From assembly GCA_964626205.1 (NCBI GenBank), contig CAZVED010000015.1:1-19805 (forward strand): a stretch of DNA of 19,805 nucleotides. The letters are read 5' to 3'. Made by a program: the position numbers and the translations under genes. The stretch's first letter is position 1. The number at the start of each line of letters is the position of its first letter. This document shows positions 13,531 to 19,805 of this stretch, piece after piece. Under the pieces are notes generated by a model. It saw only the letters and a list, made by a program, of their open reading frames with translations, did not search any database and was not told where the DNA came from. This stretch comes from CAZVED01 sp964626205. Lineage in GTDB: Bacteria; Patescibacteriota; Patescibacteriia; SG8-24.

Positions 13531-14352
13531 ATGACCATGCCCATCGATTTCACGCTCGTGCGCCATGGTGAGTCCGAAGGGAATCGTGCAAAGAAGCTCG
13601 CGGAGAAGGGGCTCGGGCACGAGGTACCGGAAGGGTTCTACGAACGGCACAGCGTGTCGTTCCGCCTCACAGACAAGGGTATCGCTCAAGCGAAAGCCAC
13701 AGGCAAATGGATCCGCGAGAACCTCGCGCCACCGTTCGACCTGCATGTCTGCTCCGGCGCCACGCGTGCCATGGAGACCGCCGCGCATCTTGGCATCATC
13801 GACGCGCAGTGGCGCATCGATCCGCGCATCCAGGAACGCGACTGGGGCGACTGGGACGTGCTGACGGACGAGATGCGTTCCGCTGCCACGTTCGCCCTGC
13901 ACAGGCAGCGGATGGAAGCCGATTCGTTCAACGCGGCGCCGCCGAACGGCGAATCCATTCTCGATACCGCCGTCCGCCTGTGGCAGCCGATGTTCGGACT
14001 GCACGAGGGGTTCACGGACAAACGTGTGCTCTGGGTCTGTCACGGCGAAGTGATGTGGACCATGCGATTCCTGTTGGAGCGCATGACGCAGCGCGAGTGG
14101 CGCGAGCTCGAGGAATCCCGCGACCCGAAGGATCGCATCCACAACGGACAAGTACTACAGTACACGCGCCGGAATCCCGAGACGGGGGAGCTCTCCCCGC
14201 ACCTTTCGTGGTTCCGCTCGGTCCTTCCTGAGGACATGTCGAAGTCGACCAACGATTGGAAGCCCATCATCCGCCGTACGTTCTCCAACGAGGATCTGCT
14301 CGCCGAAGCCGCGATCGTTCAGCGCATGGTGAACAACGAACCAAGTAAGTGA
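13531..14352 (+). CDS. Histidine phosphatase superfamily protein (phosphoglycerate-mutase-like)
   Basis: A 273-residue cytoplasmic enzyme of the histidine phosphatase clan. FTLVRHGESEGN (7-18) contains the phosphorylated H12 and R11 of the RHGE motif. CSGATRAMETA supplies the second conserved arginine. PNGES and VLWVCHGEVMW supply the second catalytic histidine. It differs from glycolytic GpmA: the RDWGDWDVL block and a C-terminal extension (about 215-273, FRSVLPEDMSKSTNDW...) resemble broad-specificity phosphatases. The substrate is unknown; 2,3-bisphosphoglycerate-dependent mutase activity is possible but not indicated. The start at 13531 has a strong Shine-Dalgarno. The gene is monocistronic, with its own promoter and terminator. 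Confidence 0.88.
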   Translation: MTMPIDFTLVRHGESEGNRAKKLAEKGLGHEVPEGFYERHSVSFRLTDKGIAQAKATGKWIRENLAPPFDLHVCSGATRAMETAAHLGIIDAQWRIDPRIQERDWGDWDVLTDEMRSAATFALHRQRMEADSFNAAPPNGESILDTAVRLWQPMFGLHEGFTDKRVLWVCHGEVMWTMRFLLERMTQREWRELEESRDPKDRIHNGQVLQYTRRNPETGELSPHLSWFRSVLPEDMSKSTNDWKPIIRRTFSNEDLLAEAAIVQRMVNNEPSK

Positions 14353-14361
14353 ATTCTTTTG

Positions 14362-14392
14362 CCGCCGACGCGTCATGTGTCGGCGGTTTTTT
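14362..14392 (+). terminator. Intrinsic terminator after the phosphatase gene
   Basis: CCGCCGAC (14362-14369) pairs with GTCGGCGG (14379-14386), followed by TTTTTT. Its T-tract overlaps the -35 box of the next promoter. Confidence 0.85.
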
Positions 14393-14419
14393 GTTCCCGT
14401 CACCGCGAACGGGTATACT
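14391..14419 (+). promoter_or_regulatory. Promoter of the pterin dehydratase-DoxX pair
   Basis: TTGTTC (14391-14396), a 17-base spacer, then TATACT (14414-14419), ending 10 bases before ATG 14430. A GGAGG directly after the -10 box would lie at or before the transcription start, so its role as a ribosome-binding site is doubtful. Confidence 0.6.
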
Positions 14420-14429
14420 GGAGGCATCT

Positions 14430-14756
14430 ATGGAAGACCTTGTGAATGGAACATGTGTCCCTTGCGAAGGTGGTATCCCTCCGATGGACCGCGCGCATAT
14501 CGAGACCTATCGCGTCCGGGTTCCGGAGTGGAAGATCATTGACGATACGAAAATCGTCCGGACGTTCGTGTTTAAGGATTTCGCGGCAGCGCTCGCGTTC
14601 GTGAACCGTGCAGGCGCGGTCGCGGAGGAACAGGGGCACCATCCGGATCTCAGCCTGCATGGCTGGAACAAGGTGACCGTGACGCTGTTCACGCATGCCA
14701 TCGGCGGTCTCTCGGTGAACGATTTCATCATGGCAGCGAAGATTAACGCGCTATGA
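14430..14756 (+). CDS. phhB: Pterin-4a-carbinolamine dehydratase (PCD/DCoH)
   Basis: A 108-residue protein of the 4a-hydroxytetrahydrobiopterin dehydratase family, which removes water from the oxidised pterin cofactor during recycling. The signature is complete: EEQGHHPDLSLHGWNKV, then THAIGGLSVNDFIMAAKI, including the catalytic histidines HH and the later TH. WKIID and VRTFVFKDFAAALAFVNR are the usual preceding elements. The N-terminal CVPCEGGIPPM block is common in family members. No aromatic amino acid hydroxylase is visible, so it may serve another pterin such as a molybdopterin relative; that is uncertain. The stop overlaps the DoxX start (ATGA). I chose 14430 because earlier in-frame starts lie upstream of the promoter. 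Confidence 0.92.
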   Translation: MEDLVNGTCVPCEGGIPPMDRAHIETYRVRVPEWKIIDDTKIVRTFVFKDFAAALAFVNRAGAVAEEQGHHPDLSLHGWNKVTVTLFTHAIGGLSVNDFIMAAKINAL

Positions 14757-15169
14757 ACGTCCTGTTCGCGGCATCGTACCACCCGTTGGATTGGGGTCTG
14801 CTTCTGCTTCGTATCGTCGTTGCCGTGGTATTCCTCGTGCACGGTCGAAAGAAGTCATCGTTCTGGAAAGGGCGCCTTCATTCCCGGCGTTCGGCGCGGT
14901 ATGTCCGTGTCATGCAGGTGCTCGCTGTCATTGAACCGATCTGTGCCACTGCGGTTCTTGCTGGAGCGTTTACGCGCATCGCGGCGTGGGGATTGGCTAT
15001 CATCGCGCTTGGTGCCATCTACTACAAAATCGAGATGTTACATGCGCCATTTACCGCGTCAGACCGCACTGGATGGGAGCTGGATGCGGTCTTGCTTGCT
15101 GCTGCTGCCGCGCTCGTCTTTGCGGGAGGTGGAGCGTTCAGCTTGGACGTGATGCGTTTTGGGCAGTGA
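14753..15169 (+). CDS. DoxX-family membrane protein
   Basis: A 138-residue integral membrane protein with four probable helices: LLLLRIVVAVVFLVHG (about 16-31), an APxxx-like VIEPICATAVLAGAFTRIAAW (about 59-79), the adjoining GLAIIALGAIYY, and LDAVLLAAAAALVFAGGG (about 110-127). The first helix ending in HG and the GAFTRIAA turn are typical of DoxX/SURF4-like proteins. The short hydrophilic loop after helix 1 (RKKSSFWKGRLHSRRSARY) is basic and likely cytoplasmic. Members are linked to redox stress or quinones in some bacteria. Its function here is not known. It is translationally coupled to the pterin dehydratase gene. Confidence 0.8.
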   Translation: MNVLFAASYHPLDWGLLLLRIVVAVVFLVHGRKKSSFWKGRLHSRRSARYVRVMQVLAVIEPICATAVLAGAFTRIAAWGLAIIALGAIYYKIEMLHAPFTASDRTGWELDAVLLAAAAALVFAGGGAFSLDVMRFGQ

Positions 15170-15175
15170 CCCCTC

Positions 15176-15204
15176 TTTCCAAAGGTGTGGATAAATGGTA
15201 TACT
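15176..15204 (+). promoter_or_regulatory. Promoter of the 135-aa gene
   Basis: TTTCCA (15176-15181), a 17-base spacer, then TATACT (15199-15204) with an extended TGG before it, ending 6 bases before ATG 15211. The transcript should start at the start codon. Confidence 0.6.
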
Positions 15205-15210
15205 TCAAGA

Positions 15211-15618
15211 ATGATAACGCATACTTTGCAGCAGGAAGGAAAAGCCATTTTCGCCGATCTCGCCGCTTCGACCAAGGCTGGTCTTATGACCGCTGCTATC
15301 GGGGCGCTTGCTGCGGCGATGGCGCCGTCGCCCGGGCCGGAGAAAGAGGTCGAGCGCGCGTTTACGTTAGAAGCCTCAGACTTCAATGGGCTCATGGAGG
15401 CGCTGGCGCAACATGCCATCGATACCGGCATTGAACGCAAGGAAATCTACGACGGCGTACGGTTCTCGCTCATTACCGCGACGAAGGCGGTCGGTGAACT
15501 GCTCGGACGACCTATCGAGACACGCGGGGCGCATATTACGACGGCGCAGGTCCGTGCCGATGTCGTGAAGGATGCCGAGGGTGTTTGGACGACGAAGATC
15601 GAGTTCTCGGTCGGCTAA
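15211..15618 (+). CDS. Hypothetical protein, 135 aa
   Basis: A 135-residue protein that I cannot name. Residues 24-38 (GLMTAAIGALAAAMA) form a short hydrophobic Ala-rich stretch, followed by SPGPEKEVE. The C-terminal ~85 residues are one likely domain: RAFTLEASDFNGLMEALAQHA, FSLITATKAVGELLGRPIE, and VRADVVKDAEGVWTTKIEFSV. That pattern (strand, helix, then a closing strand pair) is vaguely like an archease/SHS2 fold, but this is a weak guess. The start at 15211 fits a leaderless promoter; no Shine-Dalgarno is present. A perfect terminator follows the stop, so it is monocistronic. Confidence 0.65.
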   Translation: MITHTLQQEGKAIFADLAASTKAGLMTAAIGALAAAMAPSPGPEKEVERAFTLEASDFNGLMEALAQHAIDTGIERKEIYDGVRFSLITATKAVGELLGRPIETRGAHITTAQVRADVVKDAEGVWTTKIEFSVG

Positions 15619-15630
15619 CATATCCGAAGA

Positions 15631-15660
15631 AAAACCCCGCGCAACACTGCGCGGGGTTTT
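15631..15660. terminator. Bidirectional terminator
   Basis: A perfect 13-bp stem (AAAACCCCGCGCA at 15631-15643, its complement at 15648-15660) around loop ACAC has A's on one side and T's on the other. It serves the 135-aa gene on plus and the cysteine-rich gene on minus. Confidence 0.9.
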
Positions 15661-15671
15661 CGTAGGGGGTA

Positions 15672-16103
15672 TCAGGAATGCTTGGGTTCATCTTGCTCGA
15701 TAATCTGCAGTAGCCGTTTTCGCGGACGCGTTCGGGTCGCGCAGCAGACCGTCGTGAATGTCACGAGCAGGCCGTTCTTTGCGGCAAGCTCGCGTAATTC
15801 TTTCAGCGCACGGTGCGGTCCGCACGTATCGACGTCTGGGCAGTCGGCGCAGAGATGCGTGACGCCGGCGGTCGCAAGGTCCGGCTGCATGTCGTGCACG
15901 ATGTCGCCGGCATCGACGGCGGGGATGAAGCCGTTGCAGGAGCTCAGGAGGTGGACCTGCCGCACGTCCGGAAGTTCCATTTCCATGAGGAGGTCGTGCG
16001 TGAATCGTACGAGACAGATGCCGTGCCGAGCACAGCCGTTACAGGGGCGTGCAGCATGGATGTCTTCGGGCAACATATCCGTCTGATCGCGTTCTTTTGG
16101 CAT
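15672..16103 (-). CDS. Cysteine-rich metal-binding-like hypothetical protein
   Basis: A 143-residue protein with nine cysteines in a repeated pattern: CNGCARHGIC (C21, C24, C30) and CADCPDVDTC (C85, C88, C94), both CxxCx5C. C56 and a CC pair (110-111) complete the set. The halves look duplicated, each triad followed by a helix-like stretch. Metal binding, either zinc or an iron-sulfur cluster, is likely; there is no signal peptide. GGAGG lies 5 bases before ATG 16103 (MPKERDQ) and 2 before ATG 16106, so 16103 is preferred. It is transcribed alone, divergently from the peroxiredoxin operon. I do not recognise the family; GPHRALKELRELAAKNGLLVTF might suggest a domain that handles another cysteine-bound ligand. 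Confidence 0.7.
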   Translation of the reverse strand: MPKERDQTDMLPEDIHAARPCNGCARHGICLVRFTHDLLMEMELPDVRQVHLLSSCNGFIPAVDAGDIVHDMQPDLATAGVTHLCADCPDVDTCGPHRALKELRELAAKNGLLVTFTTVCCATRTRPRKRLLQIIEQDEPKHS

Positions 16104-16137
16104 CATTGCCTCCATTTCCGTCAAAGGACGATGTACC

Positions 16138-16166
16138 ACTGTCGCACGCGGCTCGTCCGGTGTCAA
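16138..16166 (-). promoter_or_regulatory. Possible promoter of the cysteine-rich gene
   Basis: On minus, TTGACA (16166-16161) sits in the CATTGACA context seen at other promoters. At 17 bases the -10 would be GACAGT (16143-16138), a poor match. The leader would contain the GGAGG before ATG 16103. Confidence 0.35.
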
Positions 16167-16182
16167 TGTGCGGTCAGTATGG

Positions 16183-16188
16183 TATCGT
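16183..16188 (+). promoter_or_regulatory. -10 box of the peroxiredoxin operon
   Basis: TATCGT ends 9 bases before ATG 16198, matching the spacing at greA. No clear -35 box is seen, and the -35 region overlaps that proposed for the divergent gene. No Shine-Dalgarno precedes the start. Confidence 0.4.
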
Positions 16189-16197
16189 TCCCGTACT

Positions 16198-16665
16198 ATG
16201 ATGCTCAAGCAAGGAGACGTCGCGCCCATATTTTCCGTAGCCGACCAGGACGGCATGATTCGCAGTCTTTCCGACGAGAAGGGGAACTGGGTCCTGCTCT
16301 ATTTCTATCCCAAGGATGACACTCCGGGATGTACCAAGGAAGCCTGTACGATCCGCGATAACTGGCCGAAGTTCAAGAAGCTCAAGGTGACCGTCTTCGG
16401 TGTGAGTATCGATCCGGTGAAGAAGCACCGGAAGTTCGTCGATAAGTACGACCTTCCGTTCACGTTGCTCGCCGACGAGGATAAGAAGATTGTTGAGGCG
16501 TACGGCGTTTGGGGCAAGAAGAAGTTCATGGGCCGCGAATACATGGGTATCCATCGGGTCTCGTTCCTCATCGACCCGAAGGGAAAGATCGCGAAGGTGT
16601 ATCCGACCGTGAAGCCTTCCGAGCACGCAGAGGAGGTGCTCGCGGATCTGAAGGAACTGGCATGA
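16198..16665 (+). CDS. bcp: Thioredoxin-dependent peroxiredoxin, Bcp/PrxQ type
   Basis: A 155-residue cytoplasmic peroxidase that reduces hydrogen peroxide and organic hydroperoxides with thioredoxin. LLYFYPKDDTPGCTKEACTIRD contains the peroxidatic C45 and, five residues on, the resolving C50: the atypical two-cysteine arrangement of PrxQ. Downstream blocks are VFGVSIDPVKKHRKFVDKYDLPFTLLAD, GVWGKKKFMGREYMGIHRVSFLIDPKGKI and a C-terminal helix. Length is normal. Two ATGs in tandem (16198, 16201) are possible starts. It opens a four-gene operon; the MGMT gene begins 4 bases after its stop. Confidence 0.94.
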   Translation: MMLKQGDVAPIFSVADQDGMIRSLSDEKGNWVLLYFYPKDDTPGCTKEACTIRDNWPKFKKLKVTVFGVSIDPVKKHRKFVDKYDLPFTLLADEDKKIVEAYGVWGKKKFMGREYMGIHRVSFLIDPKGKIAKVYPTVKPSEHAEEVLADLKELA

Positions 16666-16668
16666 CCT

Positions 16669-16926
16669 ATGAAGGCGACGTTCGCTGAAAAGGTGAAGAA
16701 GGTCGTTGTTGCCATTCCGCGCGGTAAGACGATGACGTACAAGGAAGTGGCTTCAAAGGCTGGATTTCCCGGAGCTGCTCGCGCCGTGGGAACCCTGATG
16801 AAAGGCAACTACGACCCCAACGTTCCCTGTCATCGCGTCATTCGTTCCGATGGGAAGATCGGGGACTATAACCGCGGGGGGAGCAAAGCGAAGCGCGCAT
16901 TATTAACGAAAGAAGGAGCTCTATGA
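16669..16926 (+). CDS. Single-domain O6-alkylguanine-DNA alkyltransferase (MGMT/Ogt)
   Basis: An 85-residue protein that is only the C-terminal, DNA-binding and catalytic domain of MGMT. TYKEVASKAGFPGAARAVGTLMKGN is the helix-turn-helix with the arginine finger (R38), and VPCHRVIRSDGKIGDY holds the active cysteine C54. Because the cysteine is present, it should be a suicide alkyl acceptor rather than an alkyltransferase-like (ATL) protein, in which it is replaced. The N-terminal ribonuclease-like domain of Ada/Ogt is missing, as in other short MGMT-family proteins. It lies between peroxiredoxin and antiporter genes and its stop overlaps the next start (ATGA), so it is translationally coupled. 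Confidence 0.9.
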   Translation: MKATFAEKVKKVVVAIPRGKTMTYKEVASKAGFPGAARAVGTLMKGNYDPNVPCHRVIRSDGKIGDYNRGGSKAKRALLTKEGAL

Positions 16927-17891
16927 TCGTCCAGATCGTCATCATTCTCATCGGATTCATGCTGCTCGTGCGCGGCGCCGATGTGCTCGTGCGTGGTGCA
17001 TCGAGCCTCGCGTTACGTTTCGGCGTCTCTGCTCTGTTGGTCGGCCTTACGGTCGTGGCGCTCGGAACGTCCATGCCGGAACTTGTCGTCAATGTCCTTG
17101 CCGCATTGCGTGGAACAGGCGACATCGCCATCGGTAACGTCGTCGGCAGCAATATCGCGAACATCGCGCTCGTCCTCGGCGTCTCCGCGCTCCTCGTCCC
17201 GTTACGGGTGCAGATCAGCATTGTCTGGCGGGAGATACCGTTCGCGCTCCTCGTCATCGTACTTGCTGGCGTGATGGCGTCCGATATCATCCTGGACGGT
17301 TCTGCAGTGAACACGTTATCGCGCATCGACGGCCTCGCGCTGCTCTCGATGCTGTCTATTTTCCTGTACTACCTCGTTGCGGGCGCGCGCGCCGCACGCT
17401 CCGAGCCGGATCTTCCTGCACAACAGGTCGGAAAGTTCTCCTGGGCGCGGTCTGGATGGGACGTCGTCATCGGTATCGTCATGCTGGTTATCGGCGGCCG
17501 CTTCGTCGTGGATAACGCGGTCCTCATCGCCACGACGCTCGGACTTTCCGAGAAACTCATTGGTCTCACCATCGTCGCGGTCGGAACGTCCTTGCCGGAA
17601 CTGGTTACGTCCGTCGTGGCGGTCAGGAAAGGGGAGACTGATATCGGCATCGGGAACGTCGTCGGATCCAACATCCTTAACATTATCCTGGTGCTCGCTA
17701 TCGCCGCCGTCATCACGCCCCTTCCGTTCTCGGCGTCGGCATTCATCGATATCGGCGTCGCTATCGGCTTCACCGCCCTGCTGTTCGCGTTCATGTACGT
17801 CGGTAAGCGGCACGAACTGGAGCGCTGGCAAGGTGCGGGATTTCTTGCCTGTTATGCGACGTATCTTGCGTTCTTGATCATCCAAGGCTAA
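16923..17891 (+). CDS. Calcium/sodium antiporter (CaCA family, YrbG-like)
   Basis: A 322-residue membrane protein with about ten helices in two inverted halves. The two alpha repeats are nearly identical: GTSMPELVVNVLAAL...GDIAIGNVVGSNIANI (about 49-78) and GTSLPELVTSVVAV...TDIGIGNVVGSNILNI (about 220-249). They carry the glutamates and asparagines that bind Ca2+ and Na+. The loop between halves (about 157-180, RAARSEPDLPAQQVGK) is short and lacks a regulatory domain, as in prokaryotic members. It exchanges cytoplasmic Ca2+ for Na+ or H+. It follows MGMT with an ATGA overlap and precedes a P-type ATPase by 12 bases, which suggests a joint cation-extrusion module. Confidence 0.93.
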   Translation: MIVQIVIILIGFMLLVRGADVLVRGASSLALRFGVSALLVGLTVVALGTSMPELVVNVLAALRGTGDIAIGNVVGSNIANIALVLGVSALLVPLRVQISIVWREIPFALLVIVLAGVMASDIILDGSAVNTLSRIDGLALLSMLSIFLYYLVAGARAARSEPDLPAQQVGKFSWARSGWDVVIGIVMLVIGGRFVVDNAVLIATTLGLSEKLIGLTIVAVGTSLPELVTSVVAVRKGETDIGIGNVVGSNILNIILVLAIAAVITPLPFSASAFIDIGVAIGFTALLFAFMYVGKRHELERWQGAGFLACYATYLAFLIIQG

Positions 17892-17903
17892 AGGACGCAC
17901 GTC

Positions 17904-19805
17904 ATGCCGAACCATCCTTATCATGCGCTGGCCGCCGAGGAAGCCGTCCGTGCGTTGCGTGCGGATCATGAGCGCGGCCTGACGGACGACGAGGTTTTGC
18001 GCCGTCGTGAAGAAGTCGGTCGCAACGCGCTTCCGGAAGAAAAGGAGGAATCCGTTGTCCGTGCGTTCTTCCGGCAGTTCAATAGCGCTCTCATCTACAT
18101 CCTGCTTGCCGCAGCGGTGATTTCGTTCCTCGCGCACGAATCGAAGGATGCCATCGCCATTCTTATCGCAGTAATGGTCAATGTATTCTTCGGATTCTTC
18201 CAAGAACGTCGTGCCGAGACGGCTATCCGCAAGCTGAGGTCGCTCATTGTGCATGAAGCGTCAGTGATGCGTGAAGGGAAGGTCAGCCGTATTTCCGCCG
18301 AAGAGCTTGTTCCTGGCGACATCATCCTGCTCCAGGAAGGTGATCATGTTCCGGCCGACGCTCGGCTGCTTTTGGAGAACGATCTCTCGACCGCAGAAGC
18401 ATCGCTTACCGGCGAATCGTCTCCGGTCCAGAAAGATGTCGCTTCCGCACGTGCTAATGCCTCAATTGGCGATCGGACGTCGATGGTGTGGATGGGTACG
18501 GCGGTCGTCTCCGGCGAAGGACGTGCTGTTGTCGTAGAAACGGGCGAGCGCACCGAGTTCGGTCAAATCGCGGTTTCTTTGCAGCGCATCACGCGTGAAA
18601 AGACACCGTTCGAGGTGCGTATCAATCGTCTTGGCCGTCAGCTTGGCATCCTCGCCATCGTCCTCGCTGGCATTTTGTTTATTGCCGGAATGGTTCGAGG
18701 GTTCGCTGCCGGGGAGATGTTCTTCTTCGCGGTAGCGATGATGGTCTCATTGATTCCTGAGGGGTTGCCTGCCGTGCTCGCGGTCGTGCTTGCCATCGGT
18801 GTGCAGCGTATGGCCAAGCGGAATGCGGTCATTCGGCACATTCCGTCCGTCGAGACGCTTGGCGTCTGCGATGTCATCTGTACGGACAAGACCGGTACGC
18901 TCACTGAGAACAAGATGACCGTGGAGCACGTGGTCACCGGAGCGTACGATATCGACGTCACGGGTGAGGGCTGGGTGCCGGAAGGGGAGTTCCTCGTCGG
19001 TGATACCGTCATCCGGCCGGCAGAGATCGAGGAGATCGATCTGCTACTCAAGGCTGCAGGTCGTTGTGCGAAGGCCTCGATTGAGTGGAAGGACGGACGT
19101 GCGGGCATCGTCGGTGATCCAACCGAAGGCGCCATGGCCGTTCTTGCGGAGAAAGCGGGTCTTGGAAAGACTGTTCTTGCCAAGGAGTACCGTACCGTCG
19201 CCGAGATTCCGTTTTCTTCGGACCGGAAGTATCGTGCGGTGTTGGACGAACAGATGGGTCTTTCCGGAAAGCGGTCGCGACACCTTTTCGTCGTTGGCGC
19301 GTACGACGTGCTTGCTTCGCGCGTCGATACGGTTCTTCTTCGCGGACGGAAGAGTGCCTTCGACGACCTTATGCAGAAGCGGTTCGCCGTCGCGAACGCC
19401 GGCATGGCGGAGCGTGTCATGCGCATTCTTTGTGTCGCGCATAAGAAAATGCCGATGGCGCAGGACGGCATCATCGATGCGGATCTCGGCGGCCTCACTC
19501 TGCTTGGTCTCGTTGGCATAATCGATCCGCCGCGAACAGGTGTCGCCAAGGCCATTGCTCGCGCGCGTGGAGCGGGTGTTCGTGTCGTCATGATTACCGG
19601 CGATCAGAAACCAACGGCTGTCGCTATCGCGAAAGGAGTCGGACTCATGGACACTGATGCGAAAGGCGGAGTTCACACCGAAGACGAAATCGCGGGTTTC
19701 AACGACACTGCCTTCGCGGGCCTCATGAAGGATGCGGTTGTTTTCGCTCGTGTTTCTCCAGCGACGAAATTGCGTATCGTGAGCACATTGCAATCGTTGG
19801 GACAT
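17904..19805 (+). CDS. Cation-transporting P-type ATPase (P2-like), 3' end cut by window
   Basis: The first 634 codons of a P-type ATPase; the frame is open at the window edge, and the usual length is about 850-950. In order: a cation_ATPase_N domain (HPYHALAAEEAVRALRADHERGLTDDEV), helices M1-M2, the actuator domain with LTGESSPVQK (TGES at 169-172), M3-M4 with IPEGLPAVLAVVLAIGVQRMAKRNAVIRHI (284-289 IPEGLP), the phosphorylation site DKTGTLT (D328), GDPTEGAM, then MITGDQ and FARVSPATKLRIV. The IPEGLP motif fits P2 pumps for Ca2+, or less often Na+/K+. The nucleotide-domain KGAPE motif is replaced by VVGAYD (463-468). It follows the antiporter by 12 bases in the same operon. Confidence 0.93.
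   Translation, partial: MPNHPYHALAAEEAVRALRADHERGLTDDEVLRRREEVGRNALPEEKEESVVRAFFRQFNSALIYILLAAAVISFLAHESKDAIAILIAVMVNVFFGFFQERRAETAIRKLRSLIVHEASVMREGKVSRISAEELVPGDIILLQEGDHVPADARLLLENDLSTAEASLTGESSPVQKDVASARANASIGDRTSMVWMGTAVVSGEGRAVVVETGERTEFGQIAVSLQRITREKTPFEVRINRLGRQLGILAIVLAGILFIAGMVRGFAAGEMFFFAVAMMVSLIPEGLPAVLAVVLAIGVQRMAKRNAVIRHIPSVETLGVCDVICTDKTGTLTENKMTVEHVVTGAYDIDVTGEGWVPEGEFLVGDTVIRPAEIEEIDLLLKAAGRCAKASIEWKDGRAGIVGDPTEGAMAVLAEKAGLGKTVLAKEYRTVAEIPFSSDRKYRAVLDEQMGLSGKRSRHLFVVGAYDVLASRVDTVLLRGRKSAFDDLMQKRFAVANAGMAERVMRILCVAHKKMPMAQDGIIDADLGGLTLLGLVGIIDPPRTGVAKAIARARGAGVRVVMITGDQKPTAVAIAKGVGLMDTDAKGGVHTEDEIAGFNDTAFAGLMKDAVVFARVSPATKLRIVSTLQSLGH

Noticed and set aside
12292..14151. Very long minus-strand open frame (619 codons)
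   Set aside because: It lies antisense to the 354-aa gene and the phosphatase gene, crosses their promoter, terminator and intergenic DNA, and has no recognisable motif. Long antisense frames are expected in GC-rich coding DNA.
17316..18254. Minus-strand open frame, Asp/Arg-rich
   Set aside because: Antisense to the antiporter and ATPase genes, with a low-complexity charged composition typical of a shadow frame.
1..19805. Alternative genetic code (TGA as Gly or Trp)
   Set aside because: Many genes end at TGA with overlapping starts or terminators just after. The one internal TGA (5345-5347) is an isolated case.
1..19805. CRISPR arrays, insertion sequences, prophage or integration site
   Set aside because: I saw no regularly spaced repeats, no transposase or integrase motif and no repeated fragment of the tRNA end. 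The inverted repeats present are terminators.

Overview
This is a GC-rich bacterial window (19,805 bases) with a single 100-base run of N at 5464-5563, so it is a scaffold piece. Most genes stop at TGA or TAA and no gene needs TGA as a sense codon, so the standard code applies (with one suspicious in-frame TGA, see below). The best guess for the source is a Patescibacteria (CPR, Parcubacteria-like) genome. The reasons are a pseudopilin of the short 'GRDAKRKADLAQIGRF' style, an M23 peptidase with a C-terminal repeat of a type I associate with Parcubacteria surface proteins, many short orphan genes, and frequent near-leaderless promoters. This assignment rests on remembered family features and was not checked by any search.

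Layout. 1-103: tRNA-Gln(UUG) and a perfect bidirectional terminator. 113-2799 (minus): a tight three-gene operon of D-Ala-D-Ala ligase, a C39-like cysteine peptidase and a second, divergent ATP-grasp ligase. 2876-5222 (plus): glutamate dehydrogenase with a terminator, then a two-domain PhnB/VOC-fold protein. 5234-6378 (minus): a tiny membrane protein whose frame is broken by TGA, the scaffold gap, a gap-truncated AstE/aspartoacylase-like zinc hydrolase, and a leader region with a terminator hairpin directly before that gene's start. 6416-8774: a zincin-like metalloprotease and a small VOC protein (plus), greA (minus), and a HAD-like orphan transcribed divergently from greA.

8877-12215 (plus) is an envelope cluster: a conserved 143-aa protein of unknown function, a ZnuA-like zinc-binding protein, an exported M23 peptidase, and MsrB fused in frame to a type IV pseudopilin. 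12270-14392 holds two single-gene units, each with promoter, Shine-Dalgarno and terminator: a 354-aa orphan and a histidine phosphatase. 14391-15660 carries pterin dehydratase, DoxX and an unknown 135-aa protein. 15672-16103 (minus) is a cysteine-rich orphan. 16198-19805 (plus) is an operon of PrxQ/Bcp peroxiredoxin, single-domain MGMT, a Ca2+/Na+ antiporter and a P2-type cation ATPase cut by the window edge.

The most notable points are: (i) the MsrB-pseudopilin junction at an A6 run, where an A_AAA_AAG heptamer lies in the exact phase that would let a -1 slip connect a separate ATG leader to the pilin; (ii) an in-frame TGA, probably at a tryptophan position, in a ~66-residue membrane protein; (iii) the ligase-peptidase-ligase operon; and (iv) many promoters whose -10 box ends only 6-10 bases before the ATG. 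Points (i) and (ii) could also be single-base sequence errors.
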